Below are positions 51,374 to 61,221 of a stretch of DNA of 64,000 nt, in pieces (the stretch's first letter is position 1; the number at the start of each line of letters is the position of its first letter). The DNA comes from Paraglaciecola hydrolytica (GTDB taxonomy: Bacteria > Pseudomonadota > Gammaproteobacteria > Enterobacterales > Alteromonadaceae): positions 101,780 to 165,779 of the forward strand of contig NZ_LSNE01000020.1 of the NCBI RefSeq assembly GCF_001565895.1, in the 5' to 3' direction. The position numbers and the translations under genes were made by a program. The notes beneath the pieces were generated by a model. That model searched no databases, had not been told where the DNA came from, and worked only from the letters and a program-made list of their open reading frames with translations.

Positions 51374-53803
51374 TTACTCCCCTCTTAATAATGTACTGAT
51401 TGGTTTAGAGAAATACTGGCGTAAAGGTAAATAGGCCGCGCCCAGTGCTACTATGCTTATCATTGCCAAGGTTATTGCAAACATGAGGATGAGGTAATAA
51501 GACAGATATTCCTGCAATACCTCGCTAAAACCAATAAACAGCCCGAGTAAAATGATAATGCCTAAAATGATTCCCAATGAAATGGCACCTACATTATCTT
51601 TAACCATAAGTTTGAATATAGCATTGCGTTTAGCGCCAATGGCTAAGCGAGTGGCGATTTCAGTTTTACGCATTTGCGTGCTGTAACTTAAAATTCCGTA
51701 CAAACCCACTGCGGCGAGTAACAGGGTTAATAAGGCTAAAGCCCCCGTGGTACTTGCCATAATAATTTGTGGAAACAAATACTGTAAATGTAAGTCATGT
51801 AAGTTCACGTAATCCCAGACTGTCCATTTAGGGTCGATTTTTTTGAGCAGTTCACCAATGCGTTCTCGCGATAAATGTTGCTTAGGATGTAGTTTAATTA
51901 AGAAACCGGTGCTTCCTTCTCTCATTGGTAAATTAAACTTACCTTGAACCGTTTTGTGCCAAGGCAACTGGGCGTTTTGTACAATACCAATAATAGTTAT
52001 TGGTATTTTACCGAAGTAGATTTGGCTATTGAGAACCTCAGTATTTGGATTAATAGCACTGATCTGTGCAGCGAGCTCTGCATTAATCACCACTACCTGA
52101 GCTTTGGCCTGCAAGTCTGTCTTAGTAAATTCCCGTCCTTGCAATAGCGGTTGCTCAAGCAAACTAAAATAGTCATTGCCGATCATATTTGCGCTGGTGA
52201 CAATGGGGTCTTCATGGCCGACAAGAGTGAATGTTGCATCTTCTCGCGCATTAAATGGAGGATTAGACTGTGTAGCCATTTGTACTTCAGGTTGCTCCGC
52301 GAGCTGATTGATTAACTCATTGATAATAGGTTGTACCTGTTCAGCTGGAGGCCTTGGTCGACCAGAATAAGACAGTCCTAGTGAATAACTATTTTCGGTA
52401 TTAAAGCCCAGTGGCTGAGTCATCGTAATCGCGGCTTCACGAAATAAGCTGGTATTAACCAATATCAATACTGTGGCTATGGCAACTTGGCTGACAATCA
52501 AAATTTGCCGAACTCGTTTAGATACTTGAACTTGTGTGCCTTTACCGCCACTTTGCAGGGCAGTATTTAAGGCGCGATAATTGATCATATTGCTGCTAAT
52601 ACGGGCAAATATAAAGGCCAAAGAAAGAGCTATAACAATGGCCGCAATGAGCATAAATCCGTTTAACGATAACTCCGTGACACGTGGAAATATAGCGGTA
52701 AAAAAACGATGTATCAGTTCAAATCCGCCCAAGGCGATACCCATAGCCAGCATAATTGACAAGCTCATTAACAATAATGATTCAGCAAAAAGTGTGGTAA
52801 ATAAATGGGATTTTTTGGCCCCCAAAGCGGCAAAGATGGCCAGTTGTTGTTTTTTCTCGGCGGTGCGCGACATAAACAAATTAGTGACGTTAGCACAAGC
52901 AATAACTACTAAGCCGACAATGCCGATCAGCAATAAATAAATCATCGACTGGCTATCGCTCAATATAATGTCTTTAAGTGAAGTCAATGTCACAGACGTT
53001 TGTGAGTTTTTGAAATGGGGATGACTCGTGGTGTTTTGTTGCCATGTCTCATTTAATAACATACTGAGTTTTTGCTCGGCTTGCTGGTGCGAAATACTTG
53101 GCTGTAATTTACCCACCAATATATAGCCACTAATCAGCGCTGCCCAATTATCCCGTAGATCACGACGAAAGTTATAATCCCATGTCAACCATGCATCAGA
53201 TTCATAACCGATATATGAAATAGCGGGTTCGGCAAAGGATTCAGCTAAAACGCCAATGATGCGGTAAGTTACCCCACTAAAAGTCACACTTTGCGACAAA
53301 ATATCTTGGCGTAAATCGAATTCGTTTTTCCAGGTTTTATAACTGATGACAGTCACAGGATTAAAACTGTCGATAGCTTCAGTTTGTTCAAAGCCGCGGC
53401 CAATGGCATATCTAGCGCCCATCATCGGGAAAAATTCAGGCATGGCAAATGAAACTTTCATCGCTGGGGTATGAGCTAAAGACGATTCAACGTCATTGCT
53501 ATTTATTACCACCGCGGAGGTGCTAAATACATCTTGGCGTTGATATAAACCCATCAATCCCGGATAGCTATAGAGCCCTTCTAGTGGTTTTCTTTGCTCT
53601 ACATTTACGGTGGAGTCAACCCGAAATAAACGCTCTGCATCGGGATAAGGTAAGGGCTTAAAAAGAATGACATAAGCAAGGGTTAATACACACAACAGGG
53701 CACCTAAAGTAAGACCCATAGTAATAATGACGCTACTAACAAAGCTGGGCTTTTTCTTTAGATTGTGCCAGGCGAACTTAATCTGTATCAGCAAGTTATT
53801 CAC
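51374..53803 (-). CDS. ABC transporter permease, MacB/FtsX type with two FtsX units
   Basis: 809 residues. An N-terminal membrane helix (VSSVIITMGLTLGALLCVLTLAYVIL) and a MacB-like periplasmic domain are followed by three helices (MIYLLLIGIVGLVVIACANVTNLFMSRT and others). A second such unit ends with three helices near residues 690-790 (TGALALLTLLLAAVGLYGILSY). This is the double-FtsX arrangement of permeases that act with one ATPase and a periplasmic adaptor. The ATPase and adaptor are the next upstream genes (17 and 10 bases gaps). Probably a tripartite exporter of peptides, lipids or drugs without its own outer-membrane channel gene. Confidence 0.88.
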   Translation of the reverse strand: MNNLLIQIKFAWHNLKKKPSFVSSVIITMGLTLGALLCVLTLAYVILFKPLPYPDAERLFRVDSTVNVEQRKPLEGLYSYPGLMGLYQRQDVFSTSAVVINSNDVESSLAHTPAMKVSFAMPEFFPMMGARYAIGRGFEQTEAIDSFNPVTVISYKTWKNEFDLRQDILSQSVTFSGVTYRIIGVLAESFAEPAISYIGYESDAWLTWDYNFRRDLRDNWAALISGYILVGKLQPSISHQQAEQKLSMLLNETWQQNTTSHPHFKNSQTSVTLTSLKDIILSDSQSMIYLLLIGIVGLVVIACANVTNLFMSRTAEKKQQLAIFAALGAKKSHLFTTLFAESLLLMSLSIMLAMGIALGGFELIHRFFTAIFPRVTELSLNGFMLIAAIVIALSLAFIFARISSNMINYRALNTALQSGGKGTQVQVSKRVRQILIVSQVAIATVLILVNTSLFREAAITMTQPLGFNTENSYSLGLSYSGRPRPPAEQVQPIINELINQLAEQPEVQMATQSNPPFNAREDATFTLVGHEDPIVTSANMIGNDYFSLLEQPLLQGREFTKTDLQAKAQVVVINAELAAQISAINPNTEVLNSQIYFGKIPITIIGIVQNAQLPWHKTVQGKFNLPMREGSTGFLIKLHPKQHLSRERIGELLKKIDPKWTVWDYVNLHDLHLQYLFPQIIMASTTGALALLTLLLAAVGLYGILSYSTQMRKTEIATRLAIGAKRNAIFKLMVKDNVGAISLGIILGIIILLGLFIGFSEVLQEYLSYYLILMFAITLAMISIVALGAAYLPLRQYFSKPISTLLRGE

Positions 53804-53819
53804 AATATCATCCTTGTCG

Positions 53820-54497
53820 TTAGCTAATTTTACCGTCTAACAAATTGATCCTACTTTTTGCCATCGCAGCATAACGAGGATCATGAGTCACCATGCAAAT
53901 GGTTGTACCTTGCTCATTAAGCTGAGCGAGTACCTCCATAATTTGGTCACCTGTCTTAGAGTCCAAGTTTCCCGTGGGTTCATCCACAAGCAATATGGAT
54001 GGATTGGCAACCAAAGCCCGCGCTATCGCCACACGCTGTTGTTGTCCACCAGAGAGCTGATTGGGTTTATGTTGGCTACGGTTACTTAATCCAACCAAAG
54101 CTAAACATTGGTTAACACGCTCCGTTATTGCCTGTTTTGACGGTGGCTTATTGTGATAGCTAAGGGGTAAAGCGATATTGTCAAACACCGTCATCTCATC
54201 AATTAGATTAAATGATTGGAAAATAAAACCGATCTTTTGATTTCTTAATTCAGCAGCGTGGTCCAGTGATAATTTAGTGACATCAATACCATCAAGTAAA
54301 TATTCGCCACTGCTGGCCTCGTCAAGCAAACCCATTAATGACAATAGAGTCGATTTACCACAGCCGGATGGCCCAGAAATAGCGACGTAGTCACCTTGAG
54401 TTATGCTTAAATTAATTTGATCTAAGGCATGGGTTTCCAACTCATCGGTTTCAAATACCTTGCAGATATTTTTCATGGAAATTTTTATGTTATCCAT
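53820..54497 (-). CDS. ABC transporter ATPase, MacB/LolD type
   Basis: Start at ATG 54497 with AAGGA upstream; the preceding GTG adds one residue. 225 residues. Walker [11 protein letters not shown]-loop [13 protein letters not shown], signature [15 protein letters not shown], Walker [13 protein letters not shown] and H-loop MVTHD are complete. It powers the neighbouring permease. Gene order adaptor-ATPase-permease on one strand with short gaps indicates one operon. Confidence 0.95.
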   Translation of the reverse strand: MDNIKISMKNICKVFETDELETHALDQINLSITQGDYVAISGPSGCGKSTLLSLMGLLDEASSGEYLLDGIDVTKLSLDHAAELRNQKIGFIFQSFNLIDEMTVFDNIALPLSYHNKPPSKQAITERVNQCLALVGLSNRSQHKPNQLSGGQQQRVAIARALVANPSILLVDEPTGNLDSKTGDQIMEVLAQLNEQGTTICMVTHDPRYAAMAKSRINLLDGKIS

Positions 54498-54509
54498 CAC
54501 GTTTCCTTG

Positions 54510-55754
54510 TTAATTAATGCTGATATGGGTTGCATCTAAATTAGATAAATCTGAAATAATTAAGGTATCTCCTGCCTGCGCACCCTCTATTATTTCAATG
54601 GAACGATTCGCTTGTTTACCAAAACCTATGGCGCTCAGTTCCGCTTCAGACTTATTCTGGTTAAGCTTGTAGACAAATTGCTTGCTTGCTGCTTGTACTT
54701 TGGCTGGACGTTGTACGTAAAGAATATTGCTTAGCGACTCAATTATAATCTCGGCACTGATGCTTTGTTCTGGCCTAACATTAGCCGGTTGCTCAGCATC
54801 AAATACCACTTCGATTTCAACTGTGTTTTCAAACACCACGGGATTAATTCTAACAATATGGCCCGTTATCACTTGCTGGTAAGTATCAATTCGCACTTTT
54901 TGCTTGAGGCTTAATTGTTGCGCTGAACTTTGAGCAACATTGATCATGGCAATTAAGTCATCGGTACTGCCTATTAAAGCGACTTCACTACCCGCCGCAA
55001 TGCTTTGCCCTAACTCCAAATCCATGCGCTGTAATACCCCAGCAAAGGCCGCCTTAATGCTTAAATCATCTAATTTTTTTTGCGCAGTAATAAGATTCGA
55101 TTGATATAAGTTGCTTTCCTCTTGTTGAATATTGAGGGCCTCTGCATGCACCTTTAACAATTGTTCCATGCGTTGGCTGCTGATTTTCAATTGGTTTTCT
55201 AATTGCCTTTCCAACAGCTGACTTTCGATAAAATCGAGTTTTGACACTACGCCATCTTTAACCAAGGTTTCGCGCGCAGCTCGTTTTAGGGTAGCAGCTT
55301 CCAGTTGGGTTTTTATATCGGCGATGGCGGCTTGTTCTGTTAGTAACTCACGCTGATTGTTGAGCAACAATTTACGATAATTAGCCTTTGCTTTGCTTAA
55401 CTCTTGTTCGGCGTTTTCTACCAATTGATTAATATCGGGGTTTTCTAGTTGAACAATCACACTGCCACTTTCTACTATGGCTCCTGCTTTTAGAATGATT
55501 TCTTTAACAATGGCAGGACTTTGCGCAGTAATTAACTGGCGTTTGTTGGATTTTAAAATGCCAAAACCATTGACGGTAATATCCACATCACCACGTTGCA
55601 CATCAGCTAATAAAATATCTTCATGAGAAACACTAACCGCTGAGCCTCTTTGGTATGCAATGATCACCAAAACCAACAGTACGACGGCAAGTAATAAGAA
55701 TAGTTGGTTGCGGGCAATGCCTTTAGAGGACGGTTTCGTTTTTTTAATATCCAT
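54510..55754 (-). CDS. Periplasmic adaptor (membrane-fusion) protein, HlyD/MacA-like
   Basis: Start taken at ATG 55754; a GTG six bases earlier is possible. 414 residues. One membrane anchor (NQLFLLLAVVLLVLVIIAY), a lipoyl half-motif (IVKEIILKAGAIVESGSVIVQLENPDI), a long coiled-coil hairpin (about 115-220), and the second lipoyl half and beta barrel (SIKAAFAGVLQRMDLELGQSIAAG). It links the inner-membrane ABC exporter to the outer membrane. First gene of the three-gene operon. Confidence 0.92.
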   Translation of the reverse strand: MDIKKTKPSSKGIARNQLFLLLAVVLLVLVIIAYQRGSAVSVSHEDILLADVQRGDVDITVNGFGILKSNKRQLITAQSPAIVKEIILKAGAIVESGSVIVQLENPDINQLVENAEQELSKAKANYRKLLLNNQRELLTEQAAIADIKTQLEAATLKRAARETLVKDGVVSKLDFIESQLLERQLENQLKISSQRMEQLLKVHAEALNIQQEESNLYQSNLITAQKKLDDLSIKAAFAGVLQRMDLELGQSIAAGSEVALIGSTDDLIAMINVAQSSAQQLSLKQKVRIDTYQQVITGHIVRINPVVFENTVEIEVVFDAEQPANVRPEQSISAEIIIESLSNILYVQRPAKVQAASKQFVYKLNQNKSEAELSAIGFGKQANRSIEIIEGAQAGDTLIISDLSNLDATHISIN

Positions 55755-56001
55755 ATCCACGCCAATTCATGTTGATTTTACTCTTATTCTTATTATTTGA
55801 GTTTGTGGCAAGCCTAATAAGTATGCAAGTCTAAATGACCTCGCTGTTGAATTGACTGTATTTTTGAGTCCTAATTGGAGCTAAGTTTGTTTGCATTGTT
55901 GGTTAAATAGATTCACTTTTAAGCCTTTTATGAGCGTATATTGTTGGCTTGGCTTGATTGTTTTAGCACGCTTCAAACTGCTTTAGCTAAGATTGCCACT
56001 G

Positions 56002-57132
56002 CTACAGTGGCAATCTTCCACTATTGATCAAACCAATAAGCATTCCTGCAAAACCCGTTGTTATCCCTAAGACTAAACCCCAAAAGCCACAAAATTTTTG
56101 TACCTTCCTGCTGCGTAATTCTTTGGCATCAGAGGTGGGTAGGGCATAAATTTCTAACTCGACCAATTTGTGCATTTTTGTGACTAGCACTATCACACCC
56201 CAAGCAAATAACGAGTAGGCACTTACTGGAGCCCACCAACCTAAAGTCAATTCGTAGGCACAGGTTAGCAAGACACCACTGAATATTAGCCAGATAGTCA
56301 TATATTTGCGGTAGAGCAGCACTTGTTGTTTGGCAGCTTCTCGTGACATTTTTTTCAGTAACAAAGTTGTACTCATACGCACCGCAATAATAGCCAGTAG
56401 CACACCTAACAGTGAGCCACCTAATACAGCCAAAAACTTGGCAAAAAAGCCTGATTTACTGCTTGCGCCACTGCTGGCTAAACTCGCTGCAGCAACCGGA
56501 CTGCTGGTGGTAATTGCACCAAGTACTAAGGCACTAAAACCAAGGGTAGGCGCGGTAGAGAGCAATAAACGCCCATGTTTAGCCAGTATTTGTTCTTCTA
56601 GTAACTTTCTGACTCGTGACAACTTTTGGCGAATATTGGCTTCACTTTGCTCTAATAAACGCGCGACCTGTTGGCTTGATTGTTCTTCACGATAATAAAG
56701 TAAGACTATCTCACGGCTTTCTTCGGGCAGTTGCTGAATAAAATCTTGCACGATCACTGATTGCTGCTGGCGCTCTAGGGCGATGTCGTGTCCATCGGTT
56801 GGATCACAAAATTGGGCTAGTAGTTCGTCGGCTTGTTCACTGTCTAACTTTTGTTTTAGTTTATTGTCTCGCATAAAGTTTAATGCTTTGTAACGCGTCT
56901 TTTGGCGCAACCAGGGCAAAATACTCCTGCTATTTTGCAAACTGGATATTTGTTGCCATGCGCCTATATAAACTTGCTGGGCTACATCTTCGCTGTTATC
57001 CAAATCTTTGACGATGGCCAGCGCTATACTACTGACCATATTACTGGTTTGTTTGATCAGACGGGCAAAAGCTTGCTGATCACCCCCTTGCGCCTTAAGG
57101 ACGTCGGCATGCAAAGCATCGTTGAAACTCAT
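56002..57132 (-). CDS. ECF sigma factor fused to a C-terminal membrane domain
   Basis: 376 residues. Residues 1-180 are an ECF sigma-70 factor: region 2 (QAFARLIKQTSNMVSSIALAIV, DSEDVAQQVYIGAWQQI-like sequence DNSEDVAQQVYIGAWQQI) and region 4 (LPEESREIVLLYYREEQSSQQVARLL). The C-terminal half has about four membrane helices (FFAKFLAVLGGSLLGVLLAIIAV; MTIWLIFSGVLLTCAYEL; YSLFAWGVIVLVT; FWGLVLGITTGFAGMLIGL). A membrane-held sigma factor suggests control by an envelope signal without a separate anti-sigma gene. Its ATG overlaps the stop of the upstream hydrolase gene (ATGA). Confidence 0.82.
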   Translation of the reverse strand: MSFNDALHADVLKAQGGDQQAFARLIKQTSNMVSSIALAIVKDLDNSEDVAQQVYIGAWQQISSLQNSRSILPWLRQKTRYKALNFMRDNKLKQKLDSEQADELLAQFCDPTDGHDIALERQQQSVIVQDFIQQLPEESREIVLLYYREEQSSQQVARLLEQSEANIRQKLSRVRKLLEEQILAKHGRLLLSTAPTLGFSALVLGAITTSSPVAAASLASSGASSKSGFFAKFLAVLGGSLLGVLLAIIAVRMSTTLLLKKMSREAAKQQVLLYRKYMTIWLIFSGVLLTCAYELTLGWWAPVSAYSLFAWGVIVLVTKMHKLVELEIYALPTSDAKELRSRKVQKFCGFWGLVLGITTGFAGMLIGLINSGRLPL

Positions 57133-58079
57133 AATGCTGCATCCAAAAATTCACTGACTTGAGCATTTAACCATTGTGGGTCGTCGAGCATGATAAAATG
57201 TCGCGACTGGGTATTCATTACTAATTTAGCTTGAGGCAGGGCTGTTAATTGTTGTTGATAAAGCTCTGCAGCCGCTTGTTGTGGGGCGCTATCAGCAAAG
57301 CCTCCTGATGCTCCTAACAATAATAAAGGAGAGTTGATTTTACTGATTTCTTGGCGCAAATCAGTGCTCAACAGGGTGAAGATGGCTTCGCCTACAGTGG
57401 CTGGATTAGATTGTTCAATCATCGCCATAACAGTATTTTGTGCCTCAGTGCTGGTTGCTTGACGCGACAAACCATAACGGCTTTGCATACTCAGTTGCTG
57501 TTGAGTCATACCTTGATACATCGTGTTTATTTGCATTGCCTGTGTTGCCAAGCTGGCTACCGTTGACTCATTTGTTTGCGTAAATATTGGGCCAATATAA
57601 GGTAGGCCGTCAATGGATATCACTGCTCCCACGGAATCTGGAGCACTAGATGCCAACCACATGGCCATAAATCCACCTAGGCTATGGCCAATGATGGCGG
57701 GTTTAAAGAGTTTGTTGTTTTCGATATAACTCAACAGCTGTTGTTTGACTGCAAGTAATGAAGGGCTTGTAGTCGCCGGTGTTTCAGCAAAACCGGCAAT
57801 ATTAACAAGGTGTAATTGGTAGTGCTTTGTCAGTACTTTACTTAAGCCATCCCATACTCGCTGATCAGACATTAAACCGGGAATAAGTATTACAGGTTTG
57901 CCTTGGCCAATTACCTTTATAGTAAATTGGTTGGTGGATGGTTTGTTTGCTGTTTCTGCTGCATTTACCAAACCATTGGCGAAGAGTTGGAAAATGATAG
58001 TGGCGATAAACAGCGCGATAAAAGAGAGTTTAAATTTTAAAGTATATTTTTTAGGCGTTTTGTTGTTTAGGGTTTTCAT
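57129..58079 (-). CDS. Exported alpha/beta hydrolase co-transcribed with the sigma factor
   Basis: Start at 58079 (MKTLNNKTPKKYTLKF) with AAGGA upstream; a longer frame adds no useful sequence. 316 residues with a signal or anchor (LSFIALFIATIIFQLFANGLVNA). PVILIPGLMSDQRVW, nucleophile GHSLGGFMAMWLAS, LLLLGASGGFAD and catalytic His in TQSRHFIMLDDP identify a standard hydrolase. Its stop overlaps the sigma-factor ATG by four bases, so the two are translationally coupled. It may process the signal or be a target of that regulon. Confidence 0.85.
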   Translation of the reverse strand: MKTLNNKTPKKYTLKFKLSFIALFIATIIFQLFANGLVNAAETANKPSTNQFTIKVIGQGKPVILIPGLMSDQRVWDGLSKVLTKHYQLHLVNIAGFAETPATTSPSLLAVKQQLLSYIENNKLFKPAIIGHSLGGFMAMWLASSAPDSVGAVISIDGLPYIGPIFTQTNESTVASLATQAMQINTMYQGMTQQQLSMQSRYGLSRQATSTEAQNTVMAMIEQSNPATVGEAIFTLLSTDLRQEISKINSPLLLLGASGGFADSAPQQAAAELYQQQLTALPQAKLVMNTQSRHFIMLDDPQWLNAQVSEFLDAAL

Positions 58080-58211
58080 TTTGCTGGTTTCCTTTAAGTT
58101 GTAATGTGATGTACAAGTTAAAGGCACGACGACTGAACAAAGTGTGACAAAGATTTTATAAAAAACTTAAAAAATCTATTTTATCGGGATTTTCCTTGCT
58201 AAAACTGTCAA

Positions 58212-59195
58212 TTAGTTTGCTTTAAGGTAACTATTTAACCAGCTTATGGACTGCTCAAAAAGATCAGCTCTGCTTTTAAGCAACCCATGGTCATCACCCT
58301 CATAAATAACCAACTTGTGCGGGTAGCCTTGTTCGCTAAGGGCAGTTGCAAGTAGTTTAGATTGCTCCACATTTACATGCTTATCCTCCGAGCCATGAAC
58401 CAGTAAAATTGGCATTTCAGTTGGCAGTTTATCGATCCACCTTATCACCGAACGTTTGGCCAGCTCCTTGGCTCTGTTAGACTGAAAATTTGGAATCCTA
58501 GCTTGATAAACCTTTTCCATTTCAGGTCGCCTTGCCAAGGCTTTTTCTGCATCGGCATTGCCAGCAATGGCGACCATAGCCTTAACATTGTTTAACCGTG
58601 TTGCGGCCTGATAAGCCTGCATAACTCCGCGACTCCAGCCAACCAGTGCAATATTGGAGGTATCAACATCTGGCATAGCCTTGGCTATCTCTACTAGTGC
58701 GATGACATCATTAACGTCATTGCCGCCAAATTCATCCTGTCCATTATTTTTGATAAAACGAGCACTGGCACCACGGTATTGACTGCCAATAACCAGATAA
58801 CCGCTTGTTGCAATGTCGGCTATAAAGTCGATTTTCTTGTTAAAACCCATGTAACCATAGTCAGCGTTACCACCGCGGTTATAGATGACCAGAGGCAATT
58901 TTTTATTATGTTGATGTTTGGGTTTAAGGTAATAACCTTCGACAGTGAAACCGTCAACCTGATAAGTAAAATCGACACATTCCAATGTGTCTTTTCGCTC
59001 ATTGAATTTACTTTTTGGAAAGGATGCTAAGAATCGCTCTTTGTTAAAATTCTTTTTTGAGGCTGAATAAGCTAACCAACTTTCGTAGCTCTCAAATGAT
59101 CCTCTGAAACAGCTTTTGGCATCGTTTATCTGATAATCAGCGTGGCAAAATGTGCTTATTAAAGTCAAATAGAAAAAGACTAAAAATAGCTTCAT
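58212..59195 (-). CDS. Exported prolyl-oligopeptidase-like alpha/beta hydrolase
   Basis: Start at 59195 (MKLFLVFFYLTLISTFCHADYQ), preceded by AAGGAA; an in-frame ATG 54 bases upstream would bury the signal peptide. 327 residues. LPLVIYNRGGNADYG, SQYRGASARF, nucleophile NIALVGWSRGVMQAYQA, acid in LLVHGSEDKHVN and His in YEGDDHGLLKS are the peptidase S9/dienelactone-hydrolase-like catalytic set. Stands alone. Substrate unknown; an exported peptidase or esterase. Confidence 0.88.
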   Translation of the reverse strand: MKLFLVFFYLTLISTFCHADYQINDAKSCFRGSFESYESWLAYSASKKNFNKERFLASFPKSKFNERKDTLECVDFTYQVDGFTVEGYYLKPKHQHNKKLPLVIYNRGGNADYGYMGFNKKIDFIADIATSGYLVIGSQYRGASARFIKNNGQDEFGGNDVNDVIALVEIAKAMPDVDTSNIALVGWSRGVMQAYQAATRLNNVKAMVAIAGNADAEKALARRPEMEKVYQARIPNFQSNRAKELAKRSVIRWIDKLPTEMPILLVHGSEDKHVNVEQSKLLATALSEQGYPHKLVIYEGDDHGLLKSRADLFEQSISWLNSYLKAN

Positions 59196-59347
59196 ACAAC
59201 ATTCCTTTTGAATATTACTTCTGATCACATCGAAGCATAAAACCGACATTACTTTAGGTATTTAAATTAACCAACTGTGTTATTTTAAGCAAGTCATCAG
59301 TAAGTGCTCTTTCGTTCACTCACTATATTTATAAAAAGGATAACTTG

Positions 59348-59635
59348 ATGTTAAGCAAAGCAATAATGCTTTTAGGTGTTTTGAACCTCACAGGCTGTGT
59401 TGTTATGCCGGCAGTCGATCATACTGAAAAATATCAATGTGCATTATCGACAGATAAAAAGACCTTAAAAGTGGTTAATTTACTAGAGGGAGATACCAGT
59501 TTTTATGAATGGAATGATGAGTTTTTATCCCTTATTACTATTCCTACATCGGCCATTGTCTCGACAGTCTATGTTGCAGTAAATAATGTCTACCACATTG
59601 GTGAAAAACAAATTAAATGTGGCAACAAGACCTAG
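59348..59635 (+). CDS. Small lipoprotein
   Basis: Start at ATG 59348 with AAGGA eight bases upstream; a TTG one codon earlier is unlikely. 95 residues. Lipobox LTGC at the end of MLSKAIMLLGVLNLTGC. The mature part has two further Cys (YQCAL, IKCGN) and one hydrophobic stretch (LITIPTSAIVSTVYVAV). No family recognised. Its position is between a hydrolase on the other strand and htpX. Confidence 0.65.
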   Translation: MLSKAIMLLGVLNLTGCVVMPAVDHTEKYQCALSTDKKTLKVVNLLEGDTSFYEWNDEFLSLITIPTSAIVSTVYVAVNNVYHIGEKQIKCGNKT

Positions 59636-59736
59636 CTATTACCTATTTCAACACACCGAGCAGAATTTTTGTCACTAAGCCTCTTGTGCCTTTAAGGGAT
59701 TAGCTCCATATCTGCGCCATCAACCAAGGAGTGTTT

Positions 59737-60609
59737 ATGTTTCGTATATTGATGTTTTTAGCCACTAACATTGCCGTCATGGCATTGATCAGTTTGGTGT
59801 TTAGCTTGTTTGGTTTTCAAGGTTTGTTGGCGCAAAACGGCGTTGATTTAGATTTACAAGCCTTGTTGGTTTATTCAGCTGTTATTGGTTTTAGTGGTTC
59901 GATTATTTCACTGTTTTTATCGAAGTCTATGGCCAAACGCACAATGGGTGTAGAACTGATTAATTCTCCAAGTAACGAAACTGAAAGATGGTTAGTGCAA
60001 ACCGTTAAAATGCAGGCTGAGCGCGCCAATATCGGTATGCCAGAAGTGGGTATTTTTAATCATGCCAGCCCTAATGCTTTTGCTACCGGTTGGAACAAAA
60101 ACTCGGCCTTGGTCGCGGTGAGTACCGGCTTATTACAACATATGTCGAAAGCTGAAATCGAAGCGGTATTAGGTCATGAAGTCAGCCATGTGGCCAATGG
60201 CGACATGGTGACTTTGACCCTTATCCAAGGAGTGGTGAATACCTTTGTAGTGTTTTTGTCGCGAGTGATTGGCCATGTAGTCGATCGAGTGGTATTTAAA
60301 GTAGAGCGTGGTCATGGGCCCGCTTTTTGGATAGTGTCGATTATCGCTCAGGTTATTTTGGGCATATTCGCCTCAATGATAGTCATGTGGTTCTCCCGTT
60401 ATCGCGAATTTAAAGCCGATGCCGGTGGCGCCAAATTAGCAGGGCGCAACAATATGATAGCGGCCTTACAACGTTTAAAACAAAATCAGGATGCTCCCCC
60501 CTTACCGGATGAAATGAGGGCATTTGCGATTAGTGCCGGTAAGGTGCAAAAACTGTTTTCCAGTCATCCACCCTTGGATGAACGCATTAAGGTGTTGCAA
60601 CAGGGATAA
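59737..60609 (+). CDS. htpX: Membrane protease HtpX
   Basis: Start at ATG 59737 (MFRILMFLATNIAVMAL) with AAGGAG upstream, matching the family N-terminus. 290 residues. Two N-terminal helices, zinc motif in VLGHEVSHVANGDM (HExxH), two further helices (IVSIIAQVILGIFASMIVMWF), third ligand Glu in REFKADAGGAKLAG, and a C-terminal FSSHPPLDERI. It degrades damaged inner-membrane proteins together with FtsH. Confidence 0.96.
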   Translation: MFRILMFLATNIAVMALISLVFSLFGFQGLLAQNGVDLDLQALLVYSAVIGFSGSIISLFLSKSMAKRTMGVELINSPSNETERWLVQTVKMQAERANIGMPEVGIFNHASPNAFATGWNKNSALVAVSTGLLQHMSKAEIEAVLGHEVSHVANGDMVTLTLIQGVVNTFVVFLSRVIGHVVDRVVFKVERGHGPAFWIVSIIAQVILGIFASMIVMWFSRYREFKADAGGAKLAGRNNMIAALQRLKQNQDAPPLPDEMRAFAISAGKVQKLFSSHPPLDERIKVLQQG

Positions 60610-61221
60610 GCTGCGCTTACTTTATCGCTGCGCGAAAGGGTATGCGCGGAGCTTACAGTTGATTGCATCGCTGCGCGACAAGGCATGGCCTGCGGCCACA
60701 GGGCATGCGCTGCGCGCACCAAGCTACAGCATGCGCTTACTTATAAATGCATCGCTTCGTGACAAAGCATGCACTCCGTTTACGTCATCTCGATAACTGC
60801 TCCTGCGTTATTCTACCTTCCAACATCCATGTTGGTCGCATGACGTTTTTTCAAACCTCGTCCCGAGGCTCGACTCACTTCTTTCCAACAGCTGAAAGAA
60901 GTGAGCAAGAAAAGCCGCTCTCCGGCCAACTTACTGATCCGATTTCACCTGCACCTTATTTTCAAACCGACTTGGAGAGCACATCCCTGTGCTCGCCAAG
61001 CCTTGTTGAAACAATGTCGTGGAAATGTAATTTGCTGATATTTTGACAGAGTCTTTAACACATCCATGATGATCGGCACCCAGTCTTCACATCCATGTGA
61101 AGCCGTTCAACTGGGCGAAGCTGCGCTTCTAAATAATCCAGTTTCACCCTGTTTGGACATTTGACAAGCCGATACTTCTATCGGGAAAGTTGGAGTCGAG
61201 GGGAAAATCAAAAGCATCGGC
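60610..61221. repeat. Mosaic of degenerate repeats and TCC-loop hairpins
   Basis: No gene supported in about 610 bases. The left part (60610-60780) has three degenerate copies of a unit built around ATCGCTGCGCGACAAGGCATG. The right part is a chain of perfect short hairpins: CCAACA-TCCA-TGTTGG (60820-60835), CCTCG-TCC-CGAGG (60856-60868), a 12-bp stem CTCACTTCTTTC/GAAAGAAGTGAG (60874-60905), GAGCACA-TCCC-TGTGCTC (60977-60994, extended by CTTGG/CCAAG) and CTTCACA-TCCA-TGTGAAG (61085-61102). Similar pieces occur at 33.4-33.6 kb. It lies between htpX and the altered 3' end of the next gene. Confidence 0.7.

Noticed and set aside
60524..61046. Two overlapping plus-strand frames after htpX
   Set aside because: They run through degenerate repeats and hairpins, have biased composition and no start signals.
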